A stretch of 64,000 nucleotides of DNA from Azospirillum brasilense (GCF_008365405.1 NZ_QOKV01000022.1:1-64000), one strand, 5' to 3'. Shown: positions 42,952 to 52,138, counted from the first letter of the stretch. Made by a program: numbers and translations. Notes: generated from the sequence alone by a model not told the origin.

Positions 42952-43378
42952 GCTCCGCCTCAAGCCCTGCGAGCGCGTGGTCATCAATGGCTGCGTCGTG
43001 CAGAACGAGAACCGCCGCTACACCCTGACCGTCAGCAACTTCGCCCAGATCATCCGCGGCAGCGACATCATGCAGGAGGACGAGGCCGACACGCCGGTCC
43101 GCCGCGCCTATTTCGTGATCCAGAGCATGCTTCTGGACCCCCAGGCCGCGGAGGAGTACGGCAGCGTCGTCGCCGGCATGATGGCCAAGCTCTACACCGC
43201 CTTCATGCATCCGGAGATGCAGGACCGCATCATGCAGGCGATGCGCAACGTCAGCGACCGCGACTACTACAAGGCGCTGGCCTGCCTGCGGCCGGTGATG
43301 GCCTACGAGGACGGGCTGCTGAACGCGCAGCGCCCCCCGCGGGACGAGCGCGCCCCCGAGACTCGCGTGGAGGCGTGA
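42941..43378 (+). CDS. flbT: Flagellin translation regulator FlbT
   Basis: 145 residues with the FlbT pattern LKPCERVVINGCVVQNENRR and DTPVRRAYFVIQSMLLDPQ. FlbT binds the flagellin mRNA leader and lowers its stability or translation until export begins. Its target here would be the mRNA upstream of 41204. It sits between flaF and the FlaG-like gene. Confidence 0.92.
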   Translation: MALKLRLKPCERVVINGCVVQNENRRYTLTVSNFAQIIRGSDIMQEDEADTPVRRAYFVIQSMLLDPQAAEEYGSVVAGMMAKLYTAFMHPEMQDRIMQAMRNVSDRDYYKALACLRPVMAYEDGLLNAQRPPRDERAPETRVEA

Positions 43379-43383
43379 CCGCC

Positions 43384-43761
43384 ATGCCCGCACCCATCCA
43401 GGGGCTGACCGGCGGCGTGTCCGGCGTCAACGGCGAGCGCGGCACCGCCAGCGCCGACCTGATCGCCGAAGCCCGCCAGCGCCAGGCCGACCGCTTGCGC
43501 GCCGCCCAGGTCGAAGCCGTCAAGGCCACCGAGGTGGTCGAGGAAACCCGCGCGCCGGCGGAATCCGACAACGGCCGCCGGCCCGACCCCATCCCGCCCT
43601 ACCGGGTCAACCTCGACCCCGGCACGGGCCGCCTGTCCACCGAGGTGCTCGACACCCACACCGGTGAGGTGATCCTGCGCATCCCGCCCTCCTACGCCGA
43701 TCCGGCGGAGGACGCGGCGGAGGAGAGCGGGCGGCCGAAGGCCCCGGAGGTGACGGCATGA
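43384..43761 (+). CDS. FlaG-like flagellar protein
   Basis: 125 residues. The first 65 are Ala/Glu/Arg-rich and helical; the C-terminal part VNLDPGTGRLSTEVLDTHTG followed by EVILRIPP matches the FlaG pattern (V-D--TG-----V-D--TGEVI--IP). FlaG proteins influence filament length. ATG 43384 is preferred over GTG 43375 because GGAGG at 43369 is 10 bases from the ATG but only one from the GTG. It overlaps the DUF1217 gene by ATGA. Confidence 0.65.
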   Translation: MPAPIQGLTGGVSGVNGERGTASADLIAEARQRQADRLRAAQVEAVKATEVVEETRAPAESDNGRRPDPIPPYRVNLDPGTGRLSTEVLDTHTGEVILRIPPSYADPAEDAAEESGRPKAPEVTA

Positions 43762-44552
43762 GCACGCTCCAGGATTATCGCCAGATCGTCCGCAATCAGG
43801 ACCGCTACGACGCGATGATCCGCTCGCGCCCCGACGTGAAGCGCAACATCGCCTATTTCGAGGCCAACATCGGCAAGATCTCCAGTGCCGAGGAGTTGCT
43901 GAAGGACGACAAGCTCTACCGCTTCGTCATGGTGGCCTTCGACCTGGAAAGCCAGACCTACGCGCGCGCCCTCATCCGCAAGGTGCTGGACCAGGGGGTG
44001 AAGGACCCGGAGGCGTTGGCCAACCGCATGAACGACGCCAAGTTCAAGGAGATGGCCACCGTCCTGTCCTTCAAGGAGACGGGGGGCGCCACGCTGAAGG
44101 AGCCGGCGATCGTCAAGGCCATCGTCGACCGCTACGTCGACGTGTCGCTGGAGGTGAAGGCGGAGGAGAGCAATCCGGCAGTCCGTCTGGCGCTCTACTT
44201 CGACCGCAAGGCGCCGCGCATCACCAACTGGTACCAGGTGATGGCCGACCGCGCGCTCCAGAAGGTGGTCTTCACCGCGCTCGACATTCCCGAGCAGTCG
44301 GCGCTGGGCGACCTCGACCGGCTGGTCGACAAGCTGAAGAAGCGCTTCGACATCGCCGACTTCAAGGACCCGGCCAAGCTCGGGAAGTTCCTGGACCGCT
44401 TCTCGGCCATGTACGACCTGAAGAACGGCGGGCCCGCGGGAGCCTCCACAAACCTCCCTTACATCGGGCCGATCAACAGCCGCGGACGCTCCTCGATCAT
44501 CGCCATCGACCCGTCCATCACCATGTCGCTGCTGAACTTCCCGCGCTTCTGA
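43758..44552 (+). CDS. DUF1217-family flagellar protein
   Basis: 264 residues, mostly helical and soluble, with SLEVKAEESNPAVRLALYFD and YQVMADRALQKVVFTALDIP segments typical of DUF1217 proteins found in alphaproteobacterial flagellar clusters. The C-terminus ends in hydrophobic LLNFPRF. A specific function is not established; a structural or export-related role is inferred from context. It overlaps the FlaG-like gene by four bases. Confidence 0.72.
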   Translation: MSTLQDYRQIVRNQDRYDAMIRSRPDVKRNIAYFEANIGKISSAEELLKDDKLYRFVMVAFDLESQTYARALIRKVLDQGVKDPEALANRMNDAKFKEMATVLSFKETGGATLKEPAIVKAIVDRYVDVSLEVKAEESNPAVRLALYFDRKAPRITNWYQVMADRALQKVVFTALDIPEQSALGDLDRLVDKLKKRFDIADFKDPAKLGKFLDRFSAMYDLKNGGPAGASTNLPYIGPINSRGRSSIIAIDPSITMSLLNFPRF

Positions 44553-44592
44553 GCGGCGGAGTTCCGGCAGGCCGAATTCCGGGAGATTGGCT

Positions 44593-45675
44593 GTGCAGCC
44601 GAGCCGACAGGCCAGGCCGCCGGGTGCGTGGCCGCACGTCGTGGCCCTGCTGCCCGGCCCGGACGACCGGGACGAGGACACCGCCCGCGACTCCCTTCAT
44701 ATCCTGCCGATGACCATCCTGCCGCTGGAGACTCCGGGCCTGCGCCGGGCGCGGCTGATCAAGAACGTCCGGCTCCAGACGGTGGTGGAGCTGTTCAACG
44801 ACGTCCACGCCGGCAGCGGGCAGGTGATGCCCAGCCAGCTGCCGCTGCATTTCGGCAACCGCTCGCCCGAGCTGGACCGCGACCTGCTGATGATCGGGCA
44901 GATCGCCCAGGCCGCCAGCTTCGACGTCTATTCCCTGCGCATCGAGCTGCGGCGCCTGAAGATCGCGGTGGACGAGCACGCGGCGCTCCGCCTGTCGCAG
45001 CGCCGCAAGGACCAGCTCACCCGCTACATGCGCGTCTTCACCCGGCCGCTGATCGAAAGCGTCTACGGCAGCGACGACGTGCAGGTGCAGAATGTCGAGG
45101 ACCTGATCCGCCTGTTCGCCGAACCCGATCTGGCGGAGGTGCGGCGCCGGCTGACCATGATGGCCGACCGGCTGGACATCGCCATGGCCGACATCCCGGC
45201 CTTCCTGGAGGAGTACGGCGACATCTTCCTGTCGCTGGCCTATTTCAAGCAGTGCCTGGACGAGATCGTGCCCGACGTGCAGGCCTTCCTGGCCTGGATG
45301 GACGCGGTGCGCGGCTTCAGCGAGGTCCGCCGCGACGCCCGCCACGCCCGGATGCTCGACGAGGTGGGTCGCGACCTGACGGAGATCGCCGCTTCGATCA
45401 CCGGGCGGTTCGAGAGCTTCGACAACCGCTCCAAGGATTTCTGGCGCAACATCAACGCCCAAAGCTTCCGCAGCATCCGCGACCTGATCACCAATCATCA
45501 CGTCACCATCGGCGGCGTGCTGTGCGGGCTGGCGGTGAAGATGGCGCTGTGGAAGGCCCGTTTTTCCAGTGGCGGCGGCCCGGTGCGCCGGCTGGAGTTC
45601 ATCCGCTCCGAGATTCTGCCGGGCCTGTCCCACATCCGCTCCCTGGAACGCTCGGCGCGGAGCGGAGGGCGGTAG
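44593..45675 (+). CDS. Conserved helical protein of the flagellar cluster, unknown function
   Basis: 360 residues from GTG 44593, chosen because GGGAG lies seven bases upstream; TTG 44587 is too close. The protein looks helical and cytoplasmic, with segments QTVVELFNDVHAGSGQVMPS and SFDVYSLRIELRRLKIAVDE and one weakly hydrophobic stretch (VTIGGVLCGLAVKMALW) near residue 310. I do not recognise a family. It follows DUF1217 by 40 bases on the same strand, so a flagellar role is plausible. Confidence 0.65.
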   Translation: MQPSRQARPPGAWPHVVALLPGPDDRDEDTARDSLHILPMTILPLETPGLRRARLIKNVRLQTVVELFNDVHAGSGQVMPSQLPLHFGNRSPELDRDLLMIGQIAQAASFDVYSLRIELRRLKIAVDEHAALRLSQRRKDQLTRYMRVFTRPLIESVYGSDDVQVQNVEDLIRLFAEPDLAEVRRRLTMMADRLDIAMADIPAFLEEYGDIFLSLAYFKQCLDEIVPDVQAFLAWMDAVRGFSEVRRDARHARMLDEVGRDLTEIAASITGRFESFDNRSKDFWRNINAQSFRSIRDLITNHHVTIGGVLCGLAVKMALWKARFSSGGGPVRRLEFIRSEILPGLSHIRSLERSARSGGR

Positions 45676-45690
45676 GCCCCCCAATCTCTC

Positions 45691-46887
45691 CTACCGGCGC
45701 CGCGCGGTGAGCTGCAGGGCGGTGGCCGCCGCGGCGACGGCGATGCCCAGACCGGTCACGGCGGTCCAGCCCCCGGCGTTCCAGGCCAGCGTCGCCGCGC
45801 TCGACCCCAGCGCGCCGCCCAGAAACATGCCGCCCATGAAGATGGTGTTCAGCCGGGCGCGGGCTTCGGGGCGCAGGGCGTAGACGATGTGCTGGTTCGA
45901 CACCAGGGCCGCCTGAACCGCGAAGTCGAGCAGGATCACCCCGGCGACCAGACCGGCGACCGACGTCCACAGCCCGAACAGCAGCCAGGAGGCGAGCGTC
46001 AGCAGCGTGCCCAGCAGGATTACCCGGTGCGGCCCGCTGCGGTCGGCGATCCGCCCGGCCATCGGAGCGGCCAGGATGCCGACCGCGCCGACGATGCCGA
46101 ACAGGCCCGCGGCGTCGGCGCCCAGGCCGAAGCGCGGCTCGGCCAGACGCAGCGCCAGGATGGTCCAGAAGGTGGTGAAGGCGGCGAACAGCAGCCCCTG
46201 GGTGACCGCGGCCAGCCGCAGGGCCGGGAACTCCCGCCACAGATGGACCAGCGAGCGCATCAGCGCCGGGTAACGCAAGGACGCGTTCGGGTGGCTGCGC
46301 GGCAGCATGACGGCCATCAGCGCGGCGGCACCCAGCGCCAGCGGCACGGCCAGCCAGAACATGGCGCGCCAGCCCTCGTGCGTCCCGACGAAGCCGGCCA
46401 GCGTGCGGCTGAGCAGGATGCCGGTCAGCACCCCCGACATGACGGTTCCCACCGCCGCCCCGCGCCGCTGCGGCGAGGCGAGGTGCGCGGCGAAGGGGAC
46501 GATCTGCTGCGCCACCGTCGCCGAGACGCCGAGCAGCAGCGAGGCGGCGACCAGCAGGGCCGGACCCTGCGCCAGCGCTGTCGCGACCAGCGCTGCGGCC
46601 AGCAGCAGGAACTGCCCGACGATCAGCCGCCGCCGCTCCACCAGATCGCCCAGCGGCACCAGCAGGAGCAGGCCGGCGGCGTAGCCGAGCTGCGTCGCGG
46701 TCGGGATCATGCCGGTCAGCGGGCCGGGCAGGTCGCCTTCGATGAGGCCCAGCATGGGCTGGTTGTAGTAGATGTTCGCGACGGCCAGCCCCGCGGCGGT
46801 CGCCATGGCGAAGGTCAGCCCGCGCCCGAGCCGGGTCTGGTCGGGTGCGTGGGTCGAGGTGTGGGGCATTGTGTCGGTGATGCTCAT
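45691..46887 (-). CDS. MFS efflux transporter
   Basis: 398 residues with 12 predicted membrane segments. The N-terminal half has TAAGLAVANIYYNQPMLGLI, GYAAGLLLLVPLGDLVERRR (MFS motif A) and GVSATVAQQIVPFAAHLASP. It resembles the YfcJ/sugar-efflux-like DHA branch found next to LysR genes. The start at 46887 has AAAGGA upstream. It is divergent from a LysR gene, its likely regulator. Substrate unknown. Confidence 0.88.
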   Translation of the reverse strand: MSITDTMPHTSTHAPDQTRLGRGLTFAMATAAGLAVANIYYNQPMLGLIEGDLPGPLTGMIPTATQLGYAAGLLLLVPLGDLVERRRLIVGQFLLLAAALVATALAQGPALLVAASLLLGVSATVAQQIVPFAAHLASPQRRGAAVGTVMSGVLTGILLSRTLAGFVGTHEGWRAMFWLAVPLALGAAALMAVMLPRSHPNASLRYPALMRSLVHLWREFPALRLAAVTQGLLFAAFTTFWTILALRLAEPRFGLGADAAGLFGIVGAVGILAAPMAGRIADRSGPHRVILLGTLLTLASWLLFGLWTSVAGLVAGVILLDFAVQAALVSNQHIVYALRPEARARLNTIFMGGMFLGGALGSSAATLAWNAGGWTAVTGLGIAVAAAATALQLTARRR

Positions 46888-46910
46888 GACAGGGGTCCTT
46901 TTGCAACATC

Positions 46911-46933
46911 CCCTCTCCCCAGAGGGGAGAGGG
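46911..46933. repeat. Small GC-rich hairpin of the intergenic repeat family
   Basis: CCCTCTCCCC at 46911-46920 and GGGGAGAGGG at 46924-46933 form a perfect 10-bp stem with loop AGA, just upstream of the MFS start in the MFS/LysR divergent gap. It matches the end palindromes of the elements at 29592 and 34404. Confidence 0.75.
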
Positions 46934-47037
46934 TTACGGAAGCCCAAGGCGGTAATTTCTGGACTGGACCCTATCGCACTTTCAAAAACCGCATCAGTCA
47001 TGCAGAATGAATGGCCTGTGCATCGGAATATGAAGCA

Positions 47038-47910
47038 ATGGACCTTGCCGGACTCGCCGTTCTGGTGGAAGCCGCCCAGGCCGGCAGCCTTGCCGGCGCG
47101 GCGCGGCGGCTGGGCATCTCGCCGCTGATGGCGACCCGGCGGCTGGCCGCGCTTGAGGACGCCATGGGCGCGCGGCTGATGCAGCGGACCACCCGCTCCC
47201 TCGCCCTGACGCCGGAGGGGGAGGCGATGCTGCCCTTCGCCCAGGCGATGCTGGAGAACGAGGCGGCGGCGCGGGCCAGCGTCCGCCCGTCATCCGCCGG
47301 GGCGTCCGGGCTGCTGCGCGTGACCGCCTCGGCGGCCTTCGGGCGCAAGCTGATCGTGCCAGTGGTGTCGGAGTTCATGACCGACAACCCTCAGGTCTCG
47401 GTCGATCTGCTTCTGACCGACGCGCTGGTGGACATCGTCGGGCAGGGGATCGACCTCGCCATCCGCATCGCGACCCTGAGGGACAGCACGCTCGTCGCGA
47501 TGCGTCTGGCGGCCAACCCAAGGGCGCTCTACGCGACCCCCGGCTATCTGGCTGCCCACGGCGTTCCCGCCGCCGTGGCCGATCTGGCGGAGCATCACTG
47601 CCTGTGCCTGTCGGGGGTCACGCACTGGCGCTTCATCGCCGACGGGCGGGAACGGCGCGTCCGGGTGCAGGGCCGCTTCACCGCCAACTCCATCGAGGGG
47701 GTTCGGGATGTCTGCCTCGCCGGGCTCGGCATCGCGATCCTGTCCGGTTGGGACGTGCGGGAGGAGGTGGAGGCCGGCGCGCTGGTCCCGCTTCACCTGA
47801 GCGACGGCGCGCTGGACGAGTTGGCGGTCTGGGCCATCCACCCGTCCTCGCGCTTCGTGCCGCCGAAGGTCCGTCTGTTCACGGCGGCGCTGGCGAGGGC
47901 GCTCCGCTGA
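47038..47910 (+). CDS. LysR-family transcriptional regulator
   Basis: 290 residues. Winged helix at 1-60 (MDLAGLAVLVEAAQAGSLAG, LGISPLMATRRLAALE), effector domain from about 85 (GLLRVTASAAFGRKLIVPVV). It belongs to the DsdC/YafC-like group with a VRDVCLAGLGIAILS motif. ATG 47038 begins the canonical helix; ATG 47011 would add nine residues. It is divergent from the MFS gene, the usual arrangement for a LysR regulator and its target. Confidence 0.87.
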   Translation: MDLAGLAVLVEAAQAGSLAGAARRLGISPLMATRRLAALEDAMGARLMQRTTRSLALTPEGEAMLPFAQAMLENEAAARASVRPSSAGASGLLRVTASAAFGRKLIVPVVSEFMTDNPQVSVDLLLTDALVDIVGQGIDLAIRIATLRDSTLVAMRLAANPRALYATPGYLAAHGVPAAVADLAEHHCLCLSGVTHWRFIADGRERRVRVQGRFTANSIEGVRDVCLAGLGIAILSGWDVREEVEAGALVPLHLSDGALDELAVWAIHPSSRFVPPKVRLFTAALARALR

Positions 47911-47922
47911 CCCGGCGGGACG

Positions 47923-48951
47923 TCATTCCCGGCACTGGTTGTTGCCGCAGGCGCTCGCGCACTGGCGGGTGACCGTCGCGAAGTCGTCGATGAGGTTGCA
48001 GGAATAGGCGCGCGCGAAGTCGATCATCGCCGACCGGCAGGCCTGCGTCTTGTAGCTGAGCGGGATGCTGGCCGACACGCCGGTCGGGCAGGTGATCGAC
48101 ACGCTGTCCTGCCGGTGCCCGTCCACGGACGCGGACGGGCCGGCGGCTGGCTTCGCCGAGGCGGTCCGCGGCGGCTCCGTCCGGCGCGACAGGGCGTTCG
48201 TTCGCCCGCCGGACAGGACGTCCGCCGCGAAAGCGCCGCCGATGTCCACCGCCTTCACCGCCGGAATGTCGGCCTGCGACAGCGCGAAGGCGCCGAGACC
48301 CAGGGCCAGGACCTGCCCGAAGGAAACGCCGCTGTTGCGCTCCGCAAGCTCCGCCCGCTTGAAGGCGGCCACCTGATCCTGGTAGCGCCCTTCGAACCAG
48401 GCGAGATAGGCGTCGTCCGCCGGGGTGAAGTCGGACACGCCGCTGGGGGTGATGTCCGCCTTGAACAGGCCGGTGACGGTTTTGCCCTGCGCGTCGGCCC
48501 GGTTGCCGGCCAGGATGTAGGTGCCGTCCAAGGCCACCACCCAATCGTCCTGGTGGTGGCTGTGCTCGCCCCAATTCTTGTGGAAATAATGGAAGCGGCC
48601 CGCGTAGCGCTTGCCGTCGTGGAGCACGTACAGACCCTCGTCGAAGACCCAGGGCCGCGATGCGTCGTTGAACGGGTTTGTCGTCCGCTTCAGCCGGCCG
48701 GCGAAGGTCCCCAACCGCATGTAGACCGCGCCTTCGCCGTAGCCGCCGCCGGTGGCGCGGATGTCGGGCGGGCGGCTCGCCTGATCCGACGGCGGGTGGA
48801 AGCCGTCCCGCGACGCGGCCTCCTTCACCGCGTCCATCGCCTTGGGGCTGAGCCGTAGGCCCGGCCCGTCCTGTGCCTGGACACCGCCCGTCAGGAGGCA
48901 CAGGGCAAGGACCCCCAACGTCGCGTGACGCCCCACCGCCGCTCCGCCCAT
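47923..48951 (-). CDS. Exported protein of unknown function, cysteine-bearing C-terminus
   Basis: 342 residues with a Sec signal (TLGVLALCLLTGGVQAQ, cleavage near 27). The mature part has a WVFDEGLYVLHDGKRYAGRF segment and repeated aromatic motifs (FHYFHKNWGEHSHHQDDWV), a Ser/Ala/Pro linker near 260-280, and a C-terminal domain with five or more Cys (SITCPTG, TQACRSAM, SCNLIDD, QCASACGNNQC), probably disulfide-bonded. It starts three bases after the upstream lipoprotein gene stop, and GCGGAG precedes the ATG. I recognise no family. Confidence 0.68.
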   Translation of the reverse strand: MGGAAVGRHATLGVLALCLLTGGVQAQDGPGLRLSPKAMDAVKEAASRDGFHPPSDQASRPPDIRATGGGYGEGAVYMRLGTFAGRLKRTTNPFNDASRPWVFDEGLYVLHDGKRYAGRFHYFHKNWGEHSHHQDDWVVALDGTYILAGNRADAQGKTVTGLFKADITPSGVSDFTPADDAYLAWFEGRYQDQVAAFKRAELAERNSGVSFGQVLALGLGAFALSQADIPAVKAVDIGGAFAADVLSGGRTNALSRRTEPPRTASAKPAAGPSASVDGHRQDSVSITCPTGVSASIPLSYKTQACRSAMIDFARAYSCNLIDDFATVTRQCASACGNNQCRE

Positions 48952-48953
48952 AA

Positions 48954-49964
48954 TCACGCTCCGCAGTTGCGGGTGAGAACCTTTTCGCCGTCGACGAAGC
49001 ATTCCCGCTGCTCCCCGCCGGGCTGGGGCACTGACCAGACCAGCTCACCGTCAGGGACGCCGCCGCGAAGCCGGTAGGTGGCCTTCACCGTTCCGCCCAT
49101 ATATTCGGTGTAGCGGACCCGGCCGTCCGGCAAAGTCTGGCGGGTCAGCGTGTTGTTCTCCACGGCGTTCACGCCGTCCCCGGCGATCGGCGTGGTCTCG
49201 AAGGCCACGCCCGGCCCGGCCTCGCGCCCGGCGGCGTAGGGGCCATAGTCGAAGCGGGTCGTGGTGGTGATGAAGTCCTCGTCGTTGGGCTCGGTCAGCC
49301 CCGGTGCGTTCAGGGCGCGCATCGTTTCGTAGGTCGCCCGCGGAGCGGTCACCAGACGCCCGTCCTTGGTGAACTGGCCCGACCAGTGCCGCGTGCGGAC
49401 GATGCGCTTGCATGGCCCGTCGCGCAGCGATCCGCGGAAGGTGCAGGACTCGCGAACCACCATTTCGTAGACCTTGTGACTGCCCAACTGGCCGTGGGGT
49501 GTCAGGCGCAGATAGGTCATGACGATGTCGGCCGGCCCGTCCAGCGCGCCGCCGGAGCAGTCGCCGTCGATCCGCCGCACCGTCACGCGGTCGTAGACCG
49601 GCGTGCCGAAGCCCTGCCCGTGCTTGGCCATGTAGTCGGCGAAGCCGGGATTGCGTTCGTAGACACGGAGCTGAAAACCGCGGTCCGCCAGGGCGTGCCG
49701 CGTGTCTTCCGGCAGGTCGCAGGCCCGCGCCGGGCTGTCGAGACCCAGGACGGCGTCGGGGTTGGCGTCGTAGGCCGCCTTGTCGGTCAGGTAAGCGGCG
49801 CGGTATCGTGACAACACCGGATCGTCGAGGACCGGAGGAAAGCCAGCAAAGGCCGCGTCCAGACGCTTTTGCGTCTCGATGTGCGACAAGGCTCCGTCGC
49901 ATCCCGCAAGCATCAGCGCCGCGAGCGTGACGGCGAGCCCATGGCCGATTGCCTCTTGTTTCAT
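48954..49964 (-). CDS. Lipoprotein of unknown function
   Basis: 336 residues. Signal peptide with lipobox LMLAGC (Cys about 21). The mature protein has paired Cys (ARACDLPED, GDCSGG, ESCTFRGSL with GPCKRIV, ECFVDGEK with RNCGA) and many short beta-type segments. It forms a two-gene unit with the exported protein downstream (3 bases apart), so they probably act together in the envelope. No family recognised. Confidence 0.68.
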   Translation of the reverse strand: MKQEAIGHGLAVTLAALMLAGCDGALSHIETQKRLDAAFAGFPPVLDDPVLSRYRAAYLTDKAAYDANPDAVLGLDSPARACDLPEDTRHALADRGFQLRVYERNPGFADYMAKHGQGFGTPVYDRVTVRRIDGDCSGGALDGPADIVMTYLRLTPHGQLGSHKVYEMVVRESCTFRGSLRDGPCKRIVRTRHWSGQFTKDGRLVTAPRATYETMRALNAPGLTEPNDEDFITTTTRFDYGPYAAGREAGPGVAFETTPIAGDGVNAVENNTLTRQTLPDGRVRYTEYMGGTVKATYRLRGGVPDGELVWSVPQPGGEQRECFVDGEKVLTRNCGA

Positions 49965-50037
49965 GACGTTTCCCGTCCCTGCCCCGTCACCTCCCGACAT
50001 TTCAACGCAGAATGGTGGAGGGTTCAACCATTTTGGG

Positions 50038-50676
50038 TTACCCCCCGACCGCTCCGTCCCCCGATCCCGTCATGGCGTGGCGCCGTTCCGCCGGCTGGGT
50101 GGCGTGCAGTTCGTAGAGCTTCGCCAGGATTTGCGGGGCGGGCTGCTCCGCCTTGGGCGCCGGAACATCCGCCGCGGCGTCGGTGTCCGGCGTCTTGCGG
50201 GCGAGCGCCTCCGCCAGCACGGCGGGGGACGGGCGATGGTCCGGCGGCGGCTCCGTCTGCGGCTCTTGCGCCGGGTCGGCGAGAAAGGGCAGGGGCGGGG
50301 CGTTGGCGGGCGTTTCCTTCGCCGGGGCCTTCGTCTCCTCGGCGCCGCCCTCCGCCAGCGTGACGAGGTGGCCCAGCGGGTCGTCGCCGGTCACCGCCTC
50401 GAAGGCAGCCATGGCGGCGCTGCCCAGCAGGCCGATGGGGCCGCCGAACAGGAAGCCGCCGGCCAGCCGCGCCGGCAGCCCGATCGCGTCGCCGGTAGCG
50501 TGGCGGTAGACCTGCGACACTCCCGGCAGATGCTGCAATGGGTTCACCGCGTCCAGCAGGTCTCCGAAATCCAGGCTGAGGTCGGTCGCCTCCTGTTTCG
50601 CCGTGGCCTTCACGGCGTCCCGTGCGGCGGTGGTCGGGGCAAGCGCGCGGGCGGCGAGCGCGGTGGCGTCGGTCAT
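50038..50676 (-). CDS. Hypothetical protein coupled to fliI
   Basis: 212 residues. An N-terminal helical part (MTDATALAARALAPTTAARD), a Gly-rich hydrophobic stretch GGFLFGGPIGLLGSAAMAAF near 73-92, and a Pro/Ala-rich C-terminal half. Its start overlaps the fliI stop by ATGA, so it is co-translated with the export ATPase. In this position one often finds FliJ-like or export-accessory genes, but the sequence does not resemble FliJ. Function unknown. Confidence 0.6.
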   Translation of the reverse strand: MTDATALAARALAPTTAARDAVKATAKQEATDLSLDFGDLLDAVNPLQHLPGVSQVYRHATGDAIGLPARLAGGFLFGGPIGLLGSAAMAAFEAVTGDDPLGHLVTLAEGGAEETKAPAKETPANAPPLPFLADPAQEPQTEPPPDHRPSPAVLAEALARKTPDTDAAADVPAPKAEQPAPQILAKLYELHATQPAERRHAMTGSGDGAVGG

Positions 50677-52013
50677 GGCACAACTCCGGCGGGAACGGCG
50701 AGGATGCGGTCGAGGAAACGGAAGGAGTCGAGGGACGGCGTGGCGTCGTCCTTGCCCTGGCGCAGGAACTCCTCCAGCGCCGGGTTCAGCGCGACGGCGC
50801 CATCCACCTCCGCGTCGGTGCCCTGCTTGTAAGCGCCGATGCGCACCAGCTCCCGCATGTTGTCGTAAGTGGCGGCGAGGCTGCGGGCGCGGCGCAGCAG
50901 GGCGTTCTGCTCCGCCGTGTGGCATCCGGGCAGCAGGCGCGACACGCTGCGCAGCACGTTGACGGCGGGGTAGCGCCCCTGCTCGGCGATGCGGCGGTCC
51001 AGCACGATATGGCCGTCGAGGATGCCGCGCACCGCGTCGGCAATCGGCTCGTCATGGTCGTCGCCGTCCACCAGAACGGTGAAGATGCCGGTGATGTCGC
51101 CCTGGCCCTCCCGGCCCGGCCCGGCGCGCTCCATCAGCTTGGGCAGTTCGGCGAAGACGCTGGGCGGGTAGCTCTTGGCGGTCGGCGGCTCCCCGGCGGC
51201 CAGCCCGATCTCGCGCTGGGCCATGGCGAAGCGCGTCACGCTGTCGATCAGGCAGAGGACGTGCAGGCCGCGGTCGCGCAGTTCCTCCGCCACGGTCAGG
51301 CAGAGATAGGCGGCCTGCCGGCGCATCAGCGGCGGCTCGTCCGAGGTGGCGACGACGACGACGGAGCGGGCGAGGCCGTCGGCGCCCAGATCGTCCTGGA
51401 TGAACTCCTGCACCTCGCGCCCGCGCTCGCCGACCAACCCGATCACGATGGCATCGGCCCCGGCGTGGCGGGCGACCATCGACAGCAGCGTCGACTTGCC
51501 GACGCCCGACCCTGCGAAGACGCCCATGCGCTGGCCGCGGCAGATGGGGGTGAAAACGTCGATGGCGCGCACGCCGGTGTCCATTTTCGCCCCCACCCGA
51601 CGGCGCGCGTAGGCCGGCGGCGGTGCGGTGCGCAGCGGGCGGGCGTGGTGGCCGTTGCGCAAGGGGCCGCGCCCGTCGATCGGTTCGCCCAGCGCGTTGA
51701 CGACGCGGCCCAGCCAGCCGGGGCCGGGGCGCAGCGTGAAGGCGGTGTCGTCGGTGACGGCGGCGCATCCCTCCGCCACGCCGTCGAGGTTGTCGAAGGC
51801 CATCAGCAGGGTGCGGCCCTGGCGGAAGCCGATGGTCTCGCAGAGCAGGCGCTGGCCGCGCGCCGTCTCCGCCCAGCATTTGTCGCCCACCGCCAGGACG
51901 CGGCGCAGCCCTTCCACCTCCAGCGTCATGCCGGCGGCGCTGCGGATCTCGCCGCGCCAGGAACGGGTCGGCATCCGCTCGATCTCGGACAGAAGGTTGG
52001 AAAGCACGCGCAT
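50673..52013 (-). CDS. fliI: Flagellar export ATPase FliI
   Basis: 446 residues. P-loop FAGSGVGKST at about 167-175, Walker B segment LHVLCLIDSVTRFAMAQREI, and the type III ATPase signatures IGLVGERGREVQEFI and PPSVFAELPKLMERAG. It powers export of rod, hook and filament subunits. It is divergent from flgB, the two sharing a 125-base regulatory gap with the CCGGTTT-type motif. Confidence 0.95.
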   Translation of the reverse strand: MRVLSNLLSEIERMPTRSWRGEIRSAAGMTLEVEGLRRVLAVGDKCWAETARGQRLLCETIGFRQGRTLLMAFDNLDGVAEGCAAVTDDTAFTLRPGPGWLGRVVNALGEPIDGRGPLRNGHHARPLRTAPPPAYARRRVGAKMDTGVRAIDVFTPICRGQRMGVFAGSGVGKSTLLSMVARHAGADAIVIGLVGERGREVQEFIQDDLGADGLARSVVVVATSDEPPLMRRQAAYLCLTVAEELRDRGLHVLCLIDSVTRFAMAQREIGLAAGEPPTAKSYPPSVFAELPKLMERAGPGREGQGDITGIFTVLVDGDDHDEPIADAVRGILDGHIVLDRRIAEQGRYPAVNVLRSVSRLLPGCHTAEQNALLRRARSLAATYDNMRELVRIGAYKQGTDAEVDGAVALNPALEEFLRQGKDDATPSLDSFRFLDRILAVPAGVVP

Positions 52014-52062
52014 CGCCGGGACGTCTCCGCCGTGTCGGAATGCGGTGATCCTGCCACGAGGA

Positions 52063-52084
52063 TTTTAAATCCGGTTTTAAACGG
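52063..52084. promoter_or_regulatory. Shared flagellar motif in the fliI/flgB divergent region
   Basis: TTTTAAAT followed by CCGGTTTTAAACGG, i.e. a direct repeat TTTTAAA-TCCGG-TTTTAAA. It lies about 50 bases before each of the divergent genes and matches motifs before flagellin and flhA. OmpR-type regulators commonly bind direct repeats, so the regulator at 40070 is the first candidate (inference). Confidence 0.55.
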
Positions 52085-52138
52085 CGGGCGTCATCTTGGC
52101 CCTGCCTTGCTTTCCGGCTTTGCGATAGGGCCGTTCCA

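Noticed and set aside
52090..52120. Possible sigma-54 promoter (TTGGCCCTGCCTTGC) before flgB
   Set aside because: The GG and GC dinucleotides are separated by 9 instead of 10 bases and the -24 element lacks the usual CAC, so it does not meet the consensus.
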